NCBI RefSeq assembly: GCF_010645065.1
Contig: NZ_JAADZW010000017.1
Span: forward strand, 55,497 to 119,496
Direction: 5' to 3'
Length of the DNA stretch: 64,000 nucleotides
DNA from: Flavobacterium fluviatile
Lineage (GTDB): Bacteria > Bacteroidota > Bacteroidia > Flavobacteriales > Flavobacteriaceae
The position numbers were made by a program, and so were the translations under genes. Shown piece after piece: positions 8,932 through 17,125 of this stretch. The notes under the pieces were generated by a model. That model ran no database searches and was not told the origin of the DNA. It was given only the letters and a program-made list of their open reading frames with translations. Each line of letters begins with the position of its first letter. Position 1 is the first letter of the stretch.

Positions 8932-10364
8932 TAAAACTGAAAATATATAAATTCTTTGTAATCTGAAAAAGTACCAAAAGCCATAATTGCCATAATTGCC
9001 AAAGTTAATTTCAACATGCTTTTTTTACCTGAAAGAGGCTCAATTTTAGTTCGGCTGTTCCATTCTGCCAAAACAAATAATCCAATCAAAAGAAGGAGCT
9101 CGTAATTATAACGCTCGTTGTCTAAATACTGAAAGCCAAAATCTTTATTAGTAAAAATTCCTTTTATATACAAAACAGCATCAGTTATGGTTTTAGCTCT
9201 AAAAAAAATCCAGGCCACACAGGTTATCAAAAAGGTCGAAAGAATACTAAATATTGTCTTTACGGAATTAAAGTTCCATGAAAGGTGTATTGCATCCATA
9301 TTGTTTCGGTTACTATTACGCAAAAGCAAAGGCAGAAAGTAAACCGCATTGATAAATCCCCAGGCTATGTAGGTCCAGTTGGCTCCATGCCAAAAACCGC
9401 TAACCACAAAAATGATAAAAGTGTTTCTGATTTTCATCCAAAGTCCGCCTTTACTTCCACCTAACGGAATGTACAAATAATCACGAAACCAGGAAGATAG
9501 GGAAATGTGCCAGCGACGCCAGAACTCGGCTATATCTCTTGAAAAATAAGGGTAGTTAAAGTTTCGTAATAAATCTAAACCAAACAATTTTGAAGTTCCT
9601 AATGCAATATCTGAATACCCTGAAAAATCTCCATAAATTTGGAATGCAAAATAAACTGCCCCTAACATAAGGGAGAAAGAATTCATTGAAGTATAATGAT
9701 CGAAAATCGCATTTGCGTAAGTTGCACAAGTATCTGCAATGACTACTTTTTTAACTAATCCCCAGATGATTTGGTAAATACCTTCTTTGGCTTTTTCAAA
9801 ATTAAACTCTCGCTTTATTTTTACCTGAGGCAGTAAATGAGTCGCTCTTTCGATTGGACCGGCGACAAGAAGCGGAAAATAACTTACAAACAATGAATAA
9901 TCTACAAAATTATATTCGGCTTTGATTCGTTTATAATAGATATCAATTACATACGATAAACCATGAAAAGTGTAAAATGAAATTCCTACCGGCAGAATTA
10001 CATTCAATAGAAGTGGACTCGATTTTAAACCCGCAGCATTTAGTAAATCTGAAAATGAAGCAGCAAAAAAATTATAGTATTTAAAGACCCCTAAAAATCC
10101 TAAATTTACCAGAATGCTCAGCCAAAACCAAAATTTTCTGCTTTTTTCTGATTCCCCTTTTTCGATTTGAATTCCGGTATAATAATCCAGAAAAGTTGAA
10201 AAGACTAATAAAAAAAGAAATCTCCAGTCCCAACACGAATAAAAATAATAACTGGCAATTATTAACAGAGCGTTTTGAGTGTTTTTTGTTTTATTGAAAA
10301 CGAACCAATAAAGAAAGAAAACAATTGGTAAAAAAATAGCAAACGCTATGGAGTTAAAAAACAT
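8931..10364 (-). CDS. MBOAT-family O-acyltransferase (AlgI-like)
   Basis: The protein is 477 residues with about ten hydrophobic segments. Family landmarks are all present: YGDFSGYSDIALG (244-256), RNFNYPYFSRDIAEFWRRWH (267-286, with conserved His286) and GFWHGANWTYIAWG (323-336), whose His326 is the usual catalytic His. AlgI, DltB and PatA belong to this family and move acyl groups through the inner membrane for transfer outside. Length matches AlgI-type members. It is followed without a gap by the SGNH-like partner and preceded by 43 bp after a transferase gene. The product is probably an O-acetylated surface polysaccharide (inference from context). Confidence 0.93.
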   Translation of the reverse strand: MFFNSIAFAIFLPIVFFLYWFVFNKTKNTQNALLIIASYYFYSCWDWRFLFLLVFSTFLDYYTGIQIEKGESEKSRKFWFWLSILVNLGFLGVFKYYNFFAASFSDLLNAAGLKSSPLLLNVILPVGISFYTFHGLSYVIDIYYKRIKAEYNFVDYSLFVSYFPLLVAGPIERATHLLPQVKIKREFNFEKAKEGIYQIIWGLVKKVVIADTCATYANAIFDHYTSMNSFSLMLGAVYFAFQIYGDFSGYSDIALGTSKLFGLDLLRNFNYPYFSRDIAEFWRRWHISLSSWFRDYLYIPLGGSKGGLWMKIRNTFIIFVVSGFWHGANWTYIAWGFINAVYFLPLLLRNSNRNNMDAIHLSWNFNSVKTIFSILSTFLITCVAWIFFRAKTITDAVLYIKGIFTNKDFGFQYLDNERYNYELLLLIGLFVLAEWNSRTKIEPLSGKKSMLKLTLAIMAIMAFGTFSDYKEFIYFQF

Positions 10365-10407
10365 AATTGACTGTAATATTTATTCTAATTTGAAGTGCAA
10401 AGAAAGG

Positions 10408-11808
10408 TTATTTCTCAGAAAGTATGCTCATAATTCGGTCCCAAATTCGTTTTGAAGAATCTTGCGGAGGGTGTCTGTTAATTTTTTCAAACCATAATTG
10501 TGCATCTTCAATACTATGCTTTGGGTGCTGTAAACCAAATTCAATCTTATCAGCGATTGTATTTGCAGAGTCTAACCAAATCACCGCATTTTTATTTGGC
10601 ATTGAACGAAAATGAATGTATTTGTATATTTTCGAAACCGACCAACTTTTATCGATTTTAGCATTTAGGTCATAATTAATAAAAGCGCATGGCTTTTTAT
10701 AAGCTGCATAATCAAAGACCATTGAGGAGCCTAAATTTATAACCATTTCGGTATGTTGTATCGTATTGGTCTGCAAAACCATATCAGCTTTGGTTGGCAA
10801 AATGGTATTCCATCCCTCTCCTACTTTTTTCCACGCAGGAGCAACCGGAGTGATAATATCCCTGTTTTTTTTCAAAACCTCATCATATCGAGCTGAAAAA
10901 TCGACAGGGCAGCGTCTCAAAAGTATCCCCAGAGAATATCCCTTTCCATTTAACTTTCTCACAGCTTCTGCAACATCACTCAGATATTGCGGATCATCCG
11001 GACAGGTTGTTATATCATCACCGGAATAACAGATGTATTTTTTATTTAAATCGAGTTGATGATCCTTATAAAATTGCTCTTTTGAAACACGCAGATTGCT
11101 GTCAAAATGGTTTTCAAATTGTGGCGTTCCAGTAATAAAAACCTGATTTTCTTTCACATAAGGGTAATAATGAAGTAATTCTTTTTTCATGTGTTCACTC
11201 CACACAAAATAAAAATCAGTTTCGGTCACCATAGTGGCTTTTGGCAAGTTATCCCAGGAAAAGATGAATGTCGCCGTAGGAATATTTAATTTTTTTGCTG
11301 CTAATATGGGAGCGATTGCCAGGACAGGCCGCTGATTCGTGCAAAACACAAAATCTGGTTTTTCGTTCTGAAGCGTTTCCAGACATTCATTAAAGTAAGA
11401 AGTGTTACTTTCAAAACTTTTAATCTTTTCCCGAACTTTCTCCAAGCCCTTGAGAGAAGAATGTGTGGAAATTAAAAACTTGGAGTAAATATTTTTTAAC
11501 GCTGGTTTTAATTTTTTATACGTAAAAGGAAATCGATATGTGTCATAAACCAAATCTTTTTCGGCTTTTATGCTCAAATTAAGTTCAATATGTTTACGGG
11601 CGTTTTTATAACTATCTGTTAAAGGATTTAATTTTGCCTTTTTGATTTTAATTTCATCAAAACCTAATGTTGTTAAATCAAACGGTGTGTTATTCCAGTA
11701 TTGGATATCAAAATTTTTCTCTAATCCAATTTTATAAAAATCAGAAAAAGCAAAATTCCGAAGTCCGATTCCGTCTGGCAATAAGATGAATATTTTTTTG
11801 TCTGGCAT
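10408..11808 (-). CDS. Putative GT-B transferase, CDP-glycerol/TagF-like C-terminal motif
   Basis: This 466-residue soluble protein has no recognised name. The C-terminal part contains INLGSSMVFDYAAYKKPCAF, resembling the G-S-S-x-x-x-(D/E)-x-x-x-x-x-(K/R)-P donor-site motif of TagF-like and some sialyltransferase-like GT-B enzymes. The middle has ATFIFSWDNLPKATMV and FVWSEHMKKELL, typical of an acceptor-domain end and linker. It starts on the last base of the neuC stop (TAATG), directly after the nonulosonate genes. Transfer of the CMP-activated nonulosonic acid, or of a polyol phosphate, is therefore an attractive but unproven role. Confidence 0.55.
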   Translation of the reverse strand: MPDKKIFILLPDGIGLRNFAFSDFYKIGLEKNFDIQYWNNTPFDLTTLGFDEIKIKKAKLNPLTDSYKNARKHIELNLSIKAEKDLVYDTYRFPFTYKKLKPALKNIYSKFLISTHSSLKGLEKVREKIKSFESNTSYFNECLETLQNEKPDFVFCTNQRPVLAIAPILAAKKLNIPTATFIFSWDNLPKATMVTETDFYFVWSEHMKKELLHYYPYVKENQVFITGTPQFENHFDSNLRVSKEQFYKDHQLDLNKKYICYSGDDITTCPDDPQYLSDVAEAVRKLNGKGYSLGILLRRCPVDFSARYDEVLKKNRDIITPVAPAWKKVGEGWNTILPTKADMVLQTNTIQHTEMVINLGSSMVFDYAAYKKPCAFINYDLNAKIDKSWSVSKIYKYIHFRSMPNKNAVIWLDSANTIADKIEFGLQHPKHSIEDAQLWFEKINRHPPQDSSKRIWDRIMSILSEK

Positions 11809-12929
11809 TAATTATCTCTAAATTGTTTTTGGTGATTAAGCTGCCAAATATCCGATTTCTGTAAACAACTAAGAAATAATTCTGCACTATTTCCTTTACC
11901 AAAATCATTATCTGTTTTTTGTATTTTATGGAAATCAATACTACAAAGTGCCTTAGTTATTTCTTTTTCAGAATAACTTACATTTATAATATCCGCATGA
12001 ACAGCTCTATTTTGCTGTCTTGTACCAATGTTGATAATTGGAATACCATAATAAGGCGCTTCTCGAACACCTGCACTACTGTTGCCAATTATAAATTGGC
12101 TGTTTTTTAAAAGGGTCAGAAAATATTCAAACCGAAGTGATGGAAAAATTCTAAAACGATCATTCTTTTTTAGCTTTTCATAACTTTCTAAAATATATTG
12201 GCTTCCTAAATCGTTATTTGGAAAAATAACCACATGATTATGGCTGTCATTTAGTAATGCTGAAACAAAATTTTCTGCATATTGCTTCATATTTTGAATC
12301 TCGGTCGTCACCGGGTGAAACATTACGATAGAGAATTTATCAAAAGAAATATTATAGTATTTTTTTACAACTTCTAAATCAGGCAATTGATCAGAAAACA
12401 TAATATCAATATCCGGAGACCCAATTGTAAAAACCGATTCTTTTATTTCTCCCATCTGAATGAGTCTTTTTTCAGCTTCTTTGTTGGATACAAAATGGAT
12501 GTGACTCAATTTACTGACGCTATGCCTTATTAACTCATCAACAGTTCCTGATATTTCACCGCCTTCGATGTGCGAAACTAAAATATTATTTAATGAACCA
12601 ACAATAGCACCGGCCAGTGTTTCAACCCGATCTCCATGTACTACAATCATATCCGGCTGAATTGTTTTGACGTAATTCGAAAACCCTTCAATAGTTTTAG
12701 CCAAAGTTAAATCCATTGTGGTTTCATGGGTATGGTTAACGAAAGTATAAATATTCTTAAAATTACATCTTTCAATCTCCAGTAAAGTGTATCCGTACTC
12801 TTCCTGTAAATGCATACCGGTAACAAATAGAAAAACCTCAAATTCATTTTGAGGTTCCAGAATTGTTATTAATGATTTTATTTTTCCAAAATCAGCGCGG
12901 GTTCCGGTAAGGAAAAGGATTTTTTTCAT
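11808..12929 (-). CDS. neuC: UDP-N-acetylglucosamine 2-epimerase, hydrolysing (NeuC-type)
   Basis: The enzyme hydrolyses UDP-GlcNAc (or a UDP-diacetamido sugar in the LegG branch) with C2 inversion, giving free ManNAc or its analogue, the substrate of the NeuB synthase. It has 373 residues, the usual length. Motifs include FLTGTRADFGKIKSLI near the N-terminus, HGDRVETLAGA (about 99-109), SHIEGGEISGTVDELIRH (about 119-136) and GNSSAGVREAPYYGIP in the C-terminal nucleotide site. It lies in the same direction as neuB and neuA but is separated from neuB by the 0.7-kb palindrome/GIY-YIG island. Whether the final sugar is Neu5Ac or legionaminic acid is not decided by this sequence. Confidence 0.9.
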   Translation of the reverse strand: MKKILFLTGTRADFGKIKSLITILEPQNEFEVFLFVTGMHLQEEYGYTLLEIERCNFKNIYTFVNHTHETTMDLTLAKTIEGFSNYVKTIQPDMIVVHGDRVETLAGAIVGSLNNILVSHIEGGEISGTVDELIRHSVSKLSHIHFVSNKEAEKRLIQMGEIKESVFTIGSPDIDIMFSDQLPDLEVVKKYYNISFDKFSIVMFHPVTTEIQNMKQYAENFVSALLNDSHNHVVIFPNNDLGSQYILESYEKLKKNDRFRIFPSLRFEYFLTLLKNSQFIIGNSSAGVREAPYYGIPIINIGTRQQNRAVHADIINVSYSEKEITKALCSIDFHKIQKTDNDFGKGNSAELFLSCLQKSDIWQLNHQKQFRDN

Positions 12930-12968
12930 TTAGTACTTGTTTATAAACTCAACCTTGAATAGATGTAA

Positions 12969-13035
12969 TCTCGACTGCGCTCGATTTGACACAATCATTT
13001 ATCAGTCCTCTCTGTCAGGTCGAGCGCAGTCGAGA
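12969..13035. repeat. 67-bp GC-rich palindromic element, copy 1
   Basis: The 16-base arm TCTCGACTGCGCTCGA (12969-12984) is matched by its exact reverse complement at 13020-13035. The arms extend inward: TTTGACA faces TGTCAGG, with two G-U pairs possible in a plus-strand transcript. The whole 67-bp unit recurs as copy 2 at 13411-13477, in the same orientation and with four mismatches. The GC content contrasts with the AT-rich surroundings. It lies 12 bp beyond the stop of the GIY-YIG gene and between that gene and neuC. The design resembles REP/BIME elements (comparison from general knowledge). Confidence 0.93.
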
Positions 13036-13046
13036 CGCTTTTCAAT

Positions 13047-13373
13047 CTAAATTTCATCATTACTTGGATTGTATTTATAATGAGTCGCATTTCTACATTC
13101 TGATAAATTTTGCAAATTATCAAAATTTCCTTCTATCAAAGCTTGCTTCTTGGCTCTACTCCATTTTTTAATTTTCTTCTCAAACTCAATAGCTTGATTA
13201 GGATCTAAAAATTCCTGATAAAAAACTAATGTAACTGGCCTTCTGGAATGTGTATAAGCGTCTGAATATTTTCCTTCATTATGTTCTATTAATCTTTTCT
13301 CAATATTCGAGCTTATTCCTACATATAAAGAATCATCGTTACAATTTAAAATATAAACATAATAGAATTTCAT
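13047..13373 (-). CDS. Small GIY-YIG nuclease-domain protein inside palindromic repeats
   Basis: The product is a 108-residue single-domain protein of the GIY-YIG superfamily (YhbQ/UvrC-N-like). YYVYILNC (residues 4-11) and LYVGISSN correspond to the GIY and YIG strands. RLIEHN supplies the conserved Arg helix, and FEKKIKKW carries the metal-binding Glu. All expected catalytic positions appear intact. The gene is unrelated to sugar metabolism and sits between neuB and neuC, flanked by two 67-bp palindromes that are direct repeats of each other. Its stop is 12 bp from one palindrome and its start 38 bp from the other. By analogy with REP-associated transposases it could act on the palindromes; this is inference. 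It could equally be a passenger. Confidence 0.85.
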   Translation of the reverse strand: MKFYYVYILNCNDDSLYVGISSNIEKRLIEHNEGKYSDAYTHSRRPVTLVFYQEFLDPNQAIEFEKKIKKWSRAKKQALIEGNFDNLQNLSECRNATHYKYNPSNDEI

Positions 13374-13410
13374 AATTCTAATTTTTAAAATGATTCTGGA
13401 CTATCATTAA

Positions 13411-13477
13411 TCTCGACTGCGCTCGATTTGACAAAATCATTTATCAAACCTCTCTGTCAGGTCAAGCGCAGTCGAGA
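13411..13477. repeat. 67-bp GC-rich palindromic element, copy 2
   Basis: Left arm TCTCGACTGCGCTCGA at 13411-13426; right arm TCAAGCGCAGTCGAGA at 13462-13477, one mismatch from a perfect complement (a G-to-A change). It aligns over all 67 bases with copy 1 (12969-13035), with only four differences, in the same orientation. Together the two copies frame the GIY-YIG gene as a 509-bp unit (12969-13477). Confidence 0.92.
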
Positions 13478-13513
13478 CTTTTTTAAGATCCCAAAATCCA
13501 CAACTAAACTTAA

Positions 13514-13577
13514 TCTCCACTCCGCTCCCTCTCGACTCCAACCTCTCTCGACTGCTCTCCCTATCGACTGCGCTCGA
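13514..13577. repeat. Four tandem 16-bp degenerate copies of the palindrome arm
   Basis: Starting at 13514, 13530, 13546 and 13562 there are four consecutive 16-base units with an exact period of 16. The second unit begins TCTCGACT, the third reads TCTCGACTGCTCTCCC and the fourth TATCGACTGCGCTCGA. Each is a variant of the 16-base arm of the 67-bp palindromes. The last unit doubles as the left arm of copy 3. The match to the consensus improves from left to right. Confidence 0.85.
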
Positions 13578-13622
13578 GGTGACAATAAAATCACCTTCTT
13601 TCTAGGTCGAGCGCAGTCGAGA
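13564..13622. repeat. Palindromic element, copy 3, at the end of neuB
   Basis: The left arm TCGACTGCGCTCGA (13564-13577) pairs with the right arm TCGAGCGCAGTCGA (13607-13620), and the right side continues GA as in the other copies. The interior differs from copies 1 and 2 (GGTGAC and TCACC form an extra short pairing), so the element is shorter, about 59 bp. Its right end is 5 bp past the neuB stop. In the neuB transcript it would form a GC-rich hairpin, but no U-run follows, so it is not a standard terminator. Confidence 0.88.
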
Positions 13623-13627
13623 CCTTT

Positions 13628-14671
13628 TTACTCGCAAATGTCTTCCCAACTCAACTGCTCGTCATTTTCAATATCTCGAATAGCCTTTTTACCAAGTAAA
13701 TCATTAAAATGTTCTGCTGAAATTTTTCCGGTTCCAGGGCGTTTTACCCAAATATTTTCTTTGGTAAAAACTTCACCTTTTTTGATTGGAGCAATAGTAC
13801 AAACCGTTGCAAAAGCAAAATCTATAGTCACTTGTTCTTCTTCCGCCGGTTTTTTGGTTCCGCCACGCATTTGTGCTATTTCGGCACTGAAAACTATTAA
13901 TTCCTGACAAGCTTTTTCATCCATACTACACACAATATCCGGACCTGTACGCTGCATGTGGTCTGTAAAATGTCTTTCTAAAATACTTGCACCAAGAGCT
14001 ACAGCTCCCAGGCAGGCATTATTATTCAAAGTATGATCAGACAAGCCAAATACTTTATCAGGAAAAGCTTGATGCATCTCTATCATTGCCCCAAAACGAA
14101 CCAAATGAATGGGCGTAGGGTATAAATTGGTAGTATGCAATAAAGCGACAGGAATATTATGATTATCAAATATAGTAACTGCTTTTTGGATGCTTTCAAT
14201 CGTATTCATTCCTGTGCTTAAAATAACAGGTTTTCCAAAAGAAGCAATATGTTCTAATAAAGGATAATTATTACATTCGCCCGAACCTATTTTATAAGCC
14301 GGAATATCAAATTTGCGTAAACGCTCAGCAGCAGCCCTTGAAAATGGTGTAGAAATAAAAATCATTCCCTTGCTTTCGACATAATTTTTAAGTTCTAATT
14401 CATCGGCTTCATTTAGCGAGCAACGTTCCATGATTTCGTAAATAGAAACATCGGCATTACCCGGAATCACTTTTTTTGCTGCACCAGACATTTCGTCTTC
14501 TACAATATGTGTTTGATGTTTGACTACCTCAACTCCAGCTCTATGAGCTGCATCTACCATTTCTTTAGCTACTTGTAGAGAACCTTCATGATTAATTCCG
14601 ATTTCGGCGATAACAAAAGGCGGAAAATCTGCTCCAACTTTTCTTCCAGCAATTTCTATGTATGGATTCAT
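13628..14671 (-). CDS. neuB: N-acetylneuraminate (nonulosonic acid) synthase
   Basis: The enzyme condenses phosphoenolpyruvate with ManNAc, or a diacetamido analogue, to give a nine-carbon acid in the cytoplasm. It has 347 residues. The NeuB TIM barrel spans about 17-260, with VIAEIGINHEG (20-30), KIGSGECNNYPLLE (127-140), FGLSDHT (208-214) and the metal-ligand region ERHFTDH (232-238). A C-terminal antifreeze/SAF-like domain (about 285-347) contains KRPGTGKIS. It is 42 bp from the methyltransferase-like gene and followed by the palindrome cluster. Neu and Leg synthases are hard to separate by eye; the neighbouring genes also do not settle it. Confidence 0.93.
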   Translation of the reverse strand: MNPYIEIAGRKVGADFPPFVIAEIGINHEGSLQVAKEMVDAAHRAGVEVVKHQTHIVEDEMSGAAKKVIPGNADVSIYEIMERCSLNEADELELKNYVESKGMIFISTPFSRAAAERLRKFDIPAYKIGSGECNNYPLLEHIASFGKPVILSTGMNTIESIQKAVTIFDNHNIPVALLHTTNLYPTPIHLVRFGAMIEMHQAFPDKVFGLSDHTLNNNACLGAVALGASILERHFTDHMQRTGPDIVCSMDEKACQELIVFSAEIAQMRGGTKKPAEEEQVTIDFAFATVCTIAPIKKGEVFTKENIWVKRPGTGKISAEHFNDLLGKKAIRDIENDEQLSWEDICE

Positions 14672-14713
14672 TGTATTATTTAATTTTTACAATTTAATTT
14701 CTCAAAGACAAAA

Positions 14714-15358
14714 TCATTTGTTCCATCTTCTGATTTTTCTCTTAATAAAAGTAGCAACTTTTTCCTTAAGCCAATAAATTCTCATTTTTAAAGTTGGATT
14801 TATAAAAATTAACTGCCCGCCACCAATATATGTATTTGAATCTCTTCCTTCATGTGCATATGGAGGATTTTTCTTTAAGGTAATTACATTCACATATAAA
14901 TGATTTGGAAAAATTTCCAAAATTTTTTCTGTTTGACTTTTTCTATCCCCCTCTACAAAAAAAATGGTTGTTTTTTCACTTTTTTCCTTAATGAAATTTA
15001 AATTATCATCTGAGCCATCAATTATTATTAAATTAAATTTTTCATTTGGAATATCTTTAATTTCAGAGAAAAGGTTTATCTTTTTAAAATCAAATACATT
15101 TTTTTGCAATGCCTCTAAACAAAATTGATTCATTTCTGTTCCATAATAATCAATTTTTAGATCCTTCTTTTTATCTAATTTTAAAATTGTATCAGAAACA
15201 GATCCAATTCCTAAACCTATTTCTAGTATCTTTTTAATTTTAAATACAGTTATTAATTTTAGTAATGTTTCTAATGCAAATTCACTGGCTATATAATCAC
15301 TGCCTTCTAAAGAACAGAAAAGTTTATAATTATCTGTAGCAAGTTTTTTAACTTTCAT
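14714..15358 (-). CDS. Class I SAM-dependent methyltransferase-like protein in the nonulosonate module
   Basis: This 214-residue protein has a Rossmann motif I, ILEIGLGIGSVSD (about 44-56), an acidic end of strand 2 (YGTEMNQF) and a strand-4 block NLIIIDGSDDN. These suggest a class I SAM-binding methyltransferase. The C-terminus is very basic (FIKRKIRRWNK), which could bring it to the membrane. It overlaps neuA by 4 bp (ATGA) and precedes neuB, so it is co-translated with the nonulosonate genes. It may methylate the nonulosonic acid or a neighbouring sugar; no catalytic residue proves this. Confidence 0.55.
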   Translation of the reverse strand: MKVKKLATDNYKLFCSLEGSDYIASEFALETLLKLITVFKIKKILEIGLGIGSVSDTILKLDKKKDLKIDYYGTEMNQFCLEALQKNVFDFKKINLFSEIKDIPNEKFNLIIIDGSDDNLNFIKEKSEKTTIFFVEGDRKSQTEKILEIFPNHLYVNVITLKKNPPYAHEGRDSNTYIGGGQLIFINPTLKMRIYWLKEKVATFIKRKIRRWNK

Positions 15359-16020
15359 ATTTTATATTTTTTGAATAAATATTCAGCATAATCGAAATCC
15401 TCTTCTGTATCAATATCCACTTTGGCAAAAATAGAATCTATTATATATGGAAAACTACTCTCTGAAATAATTTTATCTTCTAAAATCAATTTAGCCTTAC
15501 TGATGTAAAGCAATCCATTTTCAAAAAAAAGAGGTTCCAAATCCTGACTTCGTTGTCCTATTTTATAATTGAAAGGAATAAACTTCTGATTCTCAATTTT
15601 TCCAAATTTTTGATGATTCTGGCTTACAGTAAATAAACTATCCTGGTTATTTTGCTGATAATAACCGAAAGACTCTTTTAGCAAACTTTGCGGTCTTAAC
15701 GGATTTGTAGGCTGCAAAAGAATAACATTTTCTACCTCATCCTCCATTTGTTCCAATACATTTTTGAGTGCCGAGACTGTTGGTTCTAAATCACCCGACA
15801 GGGAATCAGGTCTGTCAATTACTTTTGCACCAAATTCTAAAGTTATTTTTTTTATTTCTGCATCATCCGTTGACACATAAACTTCATTAATTATTTCACT
15901 ATTTGCCTGAGCATATAAAATACTATGAGCAATCAATGGAATTCCTCCAAGTAATCTTATATTTTTTTGAGGCAATCTTTTAGAGCCTCCACGAGCCGGA
16001 ATAATAGCGATGGTTTTCAT
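15355..16020 (-). CDS. neuA: CMP-nonulosonic acid cytidylyltransferase
   Basis: The enzyme activates the nonulosonic acid with CTP. It has 221 residues, normal for the acylneuraminate cytidylyltransferase family. The N-terminus has the CTP-binding signature IPARGGSKRLPQKNIRLLGG (7-26). VYVSTDDAEI follows, then LLQPTNPLRP (about 101-110) and VDIDTEEDFDYAE near the C-terminus. There is no extra esterase domain. It abuts the preceding transferase gene with no intervening base and overlaps the methyltransferase-like gene by 4 bp. Confidence 0.93.
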   Translation of the reverse strand: MKTIAIIPARGGSKRLPQKNIRLLGGIPLIAHSILYAQANSEIINEVYVSTDDAEIKKITLEFGAKVIDRPDSLSGDLEPTVSALKNVLEQMEDEVENVILLQPTNPLRPQSLLKESFGYYQQNNQDSLFTVSQNHQKFGKIENQKFIPFNYKIGQRSQDLEPLFFENGLLYISKAKLILEDKIISESSFPYIIDSIFAKVDIDTEEDFDYAEYLFKKYKI

Positions 16021-17115
16021 TTATTTCAATCTGTTCTTAGCATTTTCAATAATCATATCCATACCAGAATTCCAGCTTTGAGCTGAATACAAATTATCCG
16101 GAATTACGATTTCTTCCATTTTTTTTTGATTGAGAAACTCTAAAATAGCATCCTCCCATTCTTTCTGAAAATGCGGATTTTCTATTAGCCTGCCGAACTT
16201 TCCATACTGTAAAACTTCAGGAACACCTCCTATTGCAGAAGCAATACAATAACACCCTGAATGCAAAGCTTCTATTAAACTCATACCAAAACCTTCATGA
16301 CAAAGTGTTGGAAACAAATAACAATCTGACATTTGATAATATTTTGGAAGTTCATTATTTGGAATTTTTCCTAAAAAACGAACTCCTTCTATTTTTTGAT
16401 TTCGTGTAGCTCCAATAACTAATAAAGCAATGTCTTTGTTTTGCAAATGTATCTTTTTCCAAACCTCCAATATAAAATCTAATCCTTTTTTAGGAAGATC
16501 TTTTGAACACCAGATAAAAACTTTTTTGTCTTTTAAATCAAATTGTTTTTTCAAAATTATCTTTTCTTCAGAGGAAATTTTATGAAACTTATTTGTGTCA
16601 ATTCCGTTATGCAATACTGAAAATTTGCAAGGTAATATAGTGTAAGTATCCTTATGTACTTTATAACTGTCATGTGTGAGTAAAACCATTTCGTCTATAC
16701 TATCAAAAAACCATCTGCCATGAAAATTTTCTAAAAAAGGCGGAAATCCGTGATAAAAAAACTGAATCTGACAATTTTTCCTCAGCCCATTCTGAACCAA
16801 AAATTCCTGTAAAGGCTTTATTATTCCAAAATTATCAATAATCTGGATGATATACTTGTTATCTTTTTGGATTAGTTGACGGAGTGCTTTTAAATACCCT
16901 AAATAAGGCTTTTTAAAAAACTTCCTTTTTATTTTATCAATTATATTTTCAGATACAAACTGGTATTTTACATTGGTGAGGACAATTTCAGGCTTTTGGC
17001 AAATTATATAATCTATTTGATGATAATTTGTCAGATAATTATAATACATAGTTGTCCAGCTCCCGATTTTAGAATAAGGAAGCGGAAATTGTGATATTAA
17101 AATTACTTGTGCCAT
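16021..17115 (-). CDS. Glycosyltransferase family 4 (GT-B)
   Basis: This 364-residue GT-B enzyme has a donor-domain strand FIWCSKDLPKKGLDFIL (about 199-215) and EX7E in CHEGFGMSLIEALHSG. The N-terminus (VILISQFPLPYSKIGSW) is consistent with the acceptor domain although the glycine-rich loop is weak. It lies directly against neuA, so it may act in the same glycan as the nonulosonic acid. CMP-sugar transferases are normally not GT4, so this enzyme probably adds a different residue. Confidence 0.84.
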   Translation of the reverse strand: MAQVILISQFPLPYSKIGSWTTMYYNYLTNYHQIDYIICQKPEIVLTNVKYQFVSENIIDKIKRKFFKKPYLGYLKALRQLIQKDNKYIIQIIDNFGIIKPLQEFLVQNGLRKNCQIQFFYHGFPPFLENFHGRWFFDSIDEMVLLTHDSYKVHKDTYTILPCKFSVLHNGIDTNKFHKISSEEKIILKKQFDLKDKKVFIWCSKDLPKKGLDFILEVWKKIHLQNKDIALLVIGATRNQKIEGVRFLGKIPNNELPKYYQMSDCYLFPTLCHEGFGMSLIEALHSGCYCIASAIGGVPEVLQYGKFGRLIENPHFQKEWEDAILEFLNQKKMEEIVIPDNLYSAQSWNSGMDMIIENAKNRLK

Positions 17116-17125
17116 TTTGTATAAA

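Noticed and set aside
12969..13622. Repeats resembling a CRISPR array
   Set aside because: The units are palindromes of 59-67 bp with a gene between two of them and a 16-bp tandem array next to the third. There are no regular spacers of 25-40 bp and no cas genes.
12930..13627. Insertion sequence between neuB and neuC
   Set aside because: No transposase or DDE/HUH domain is present, and I could not find a convincing target duplication. The GIY-YIG gene with palindromes is reported as a separate hypothesis instead.
13428..13907. Plus-strand frame of 159 codons over the repeats and the end of neuB
   Set aside because: It reads through palindromes and antisense to neuB, with no family features; it is a shadow frame.
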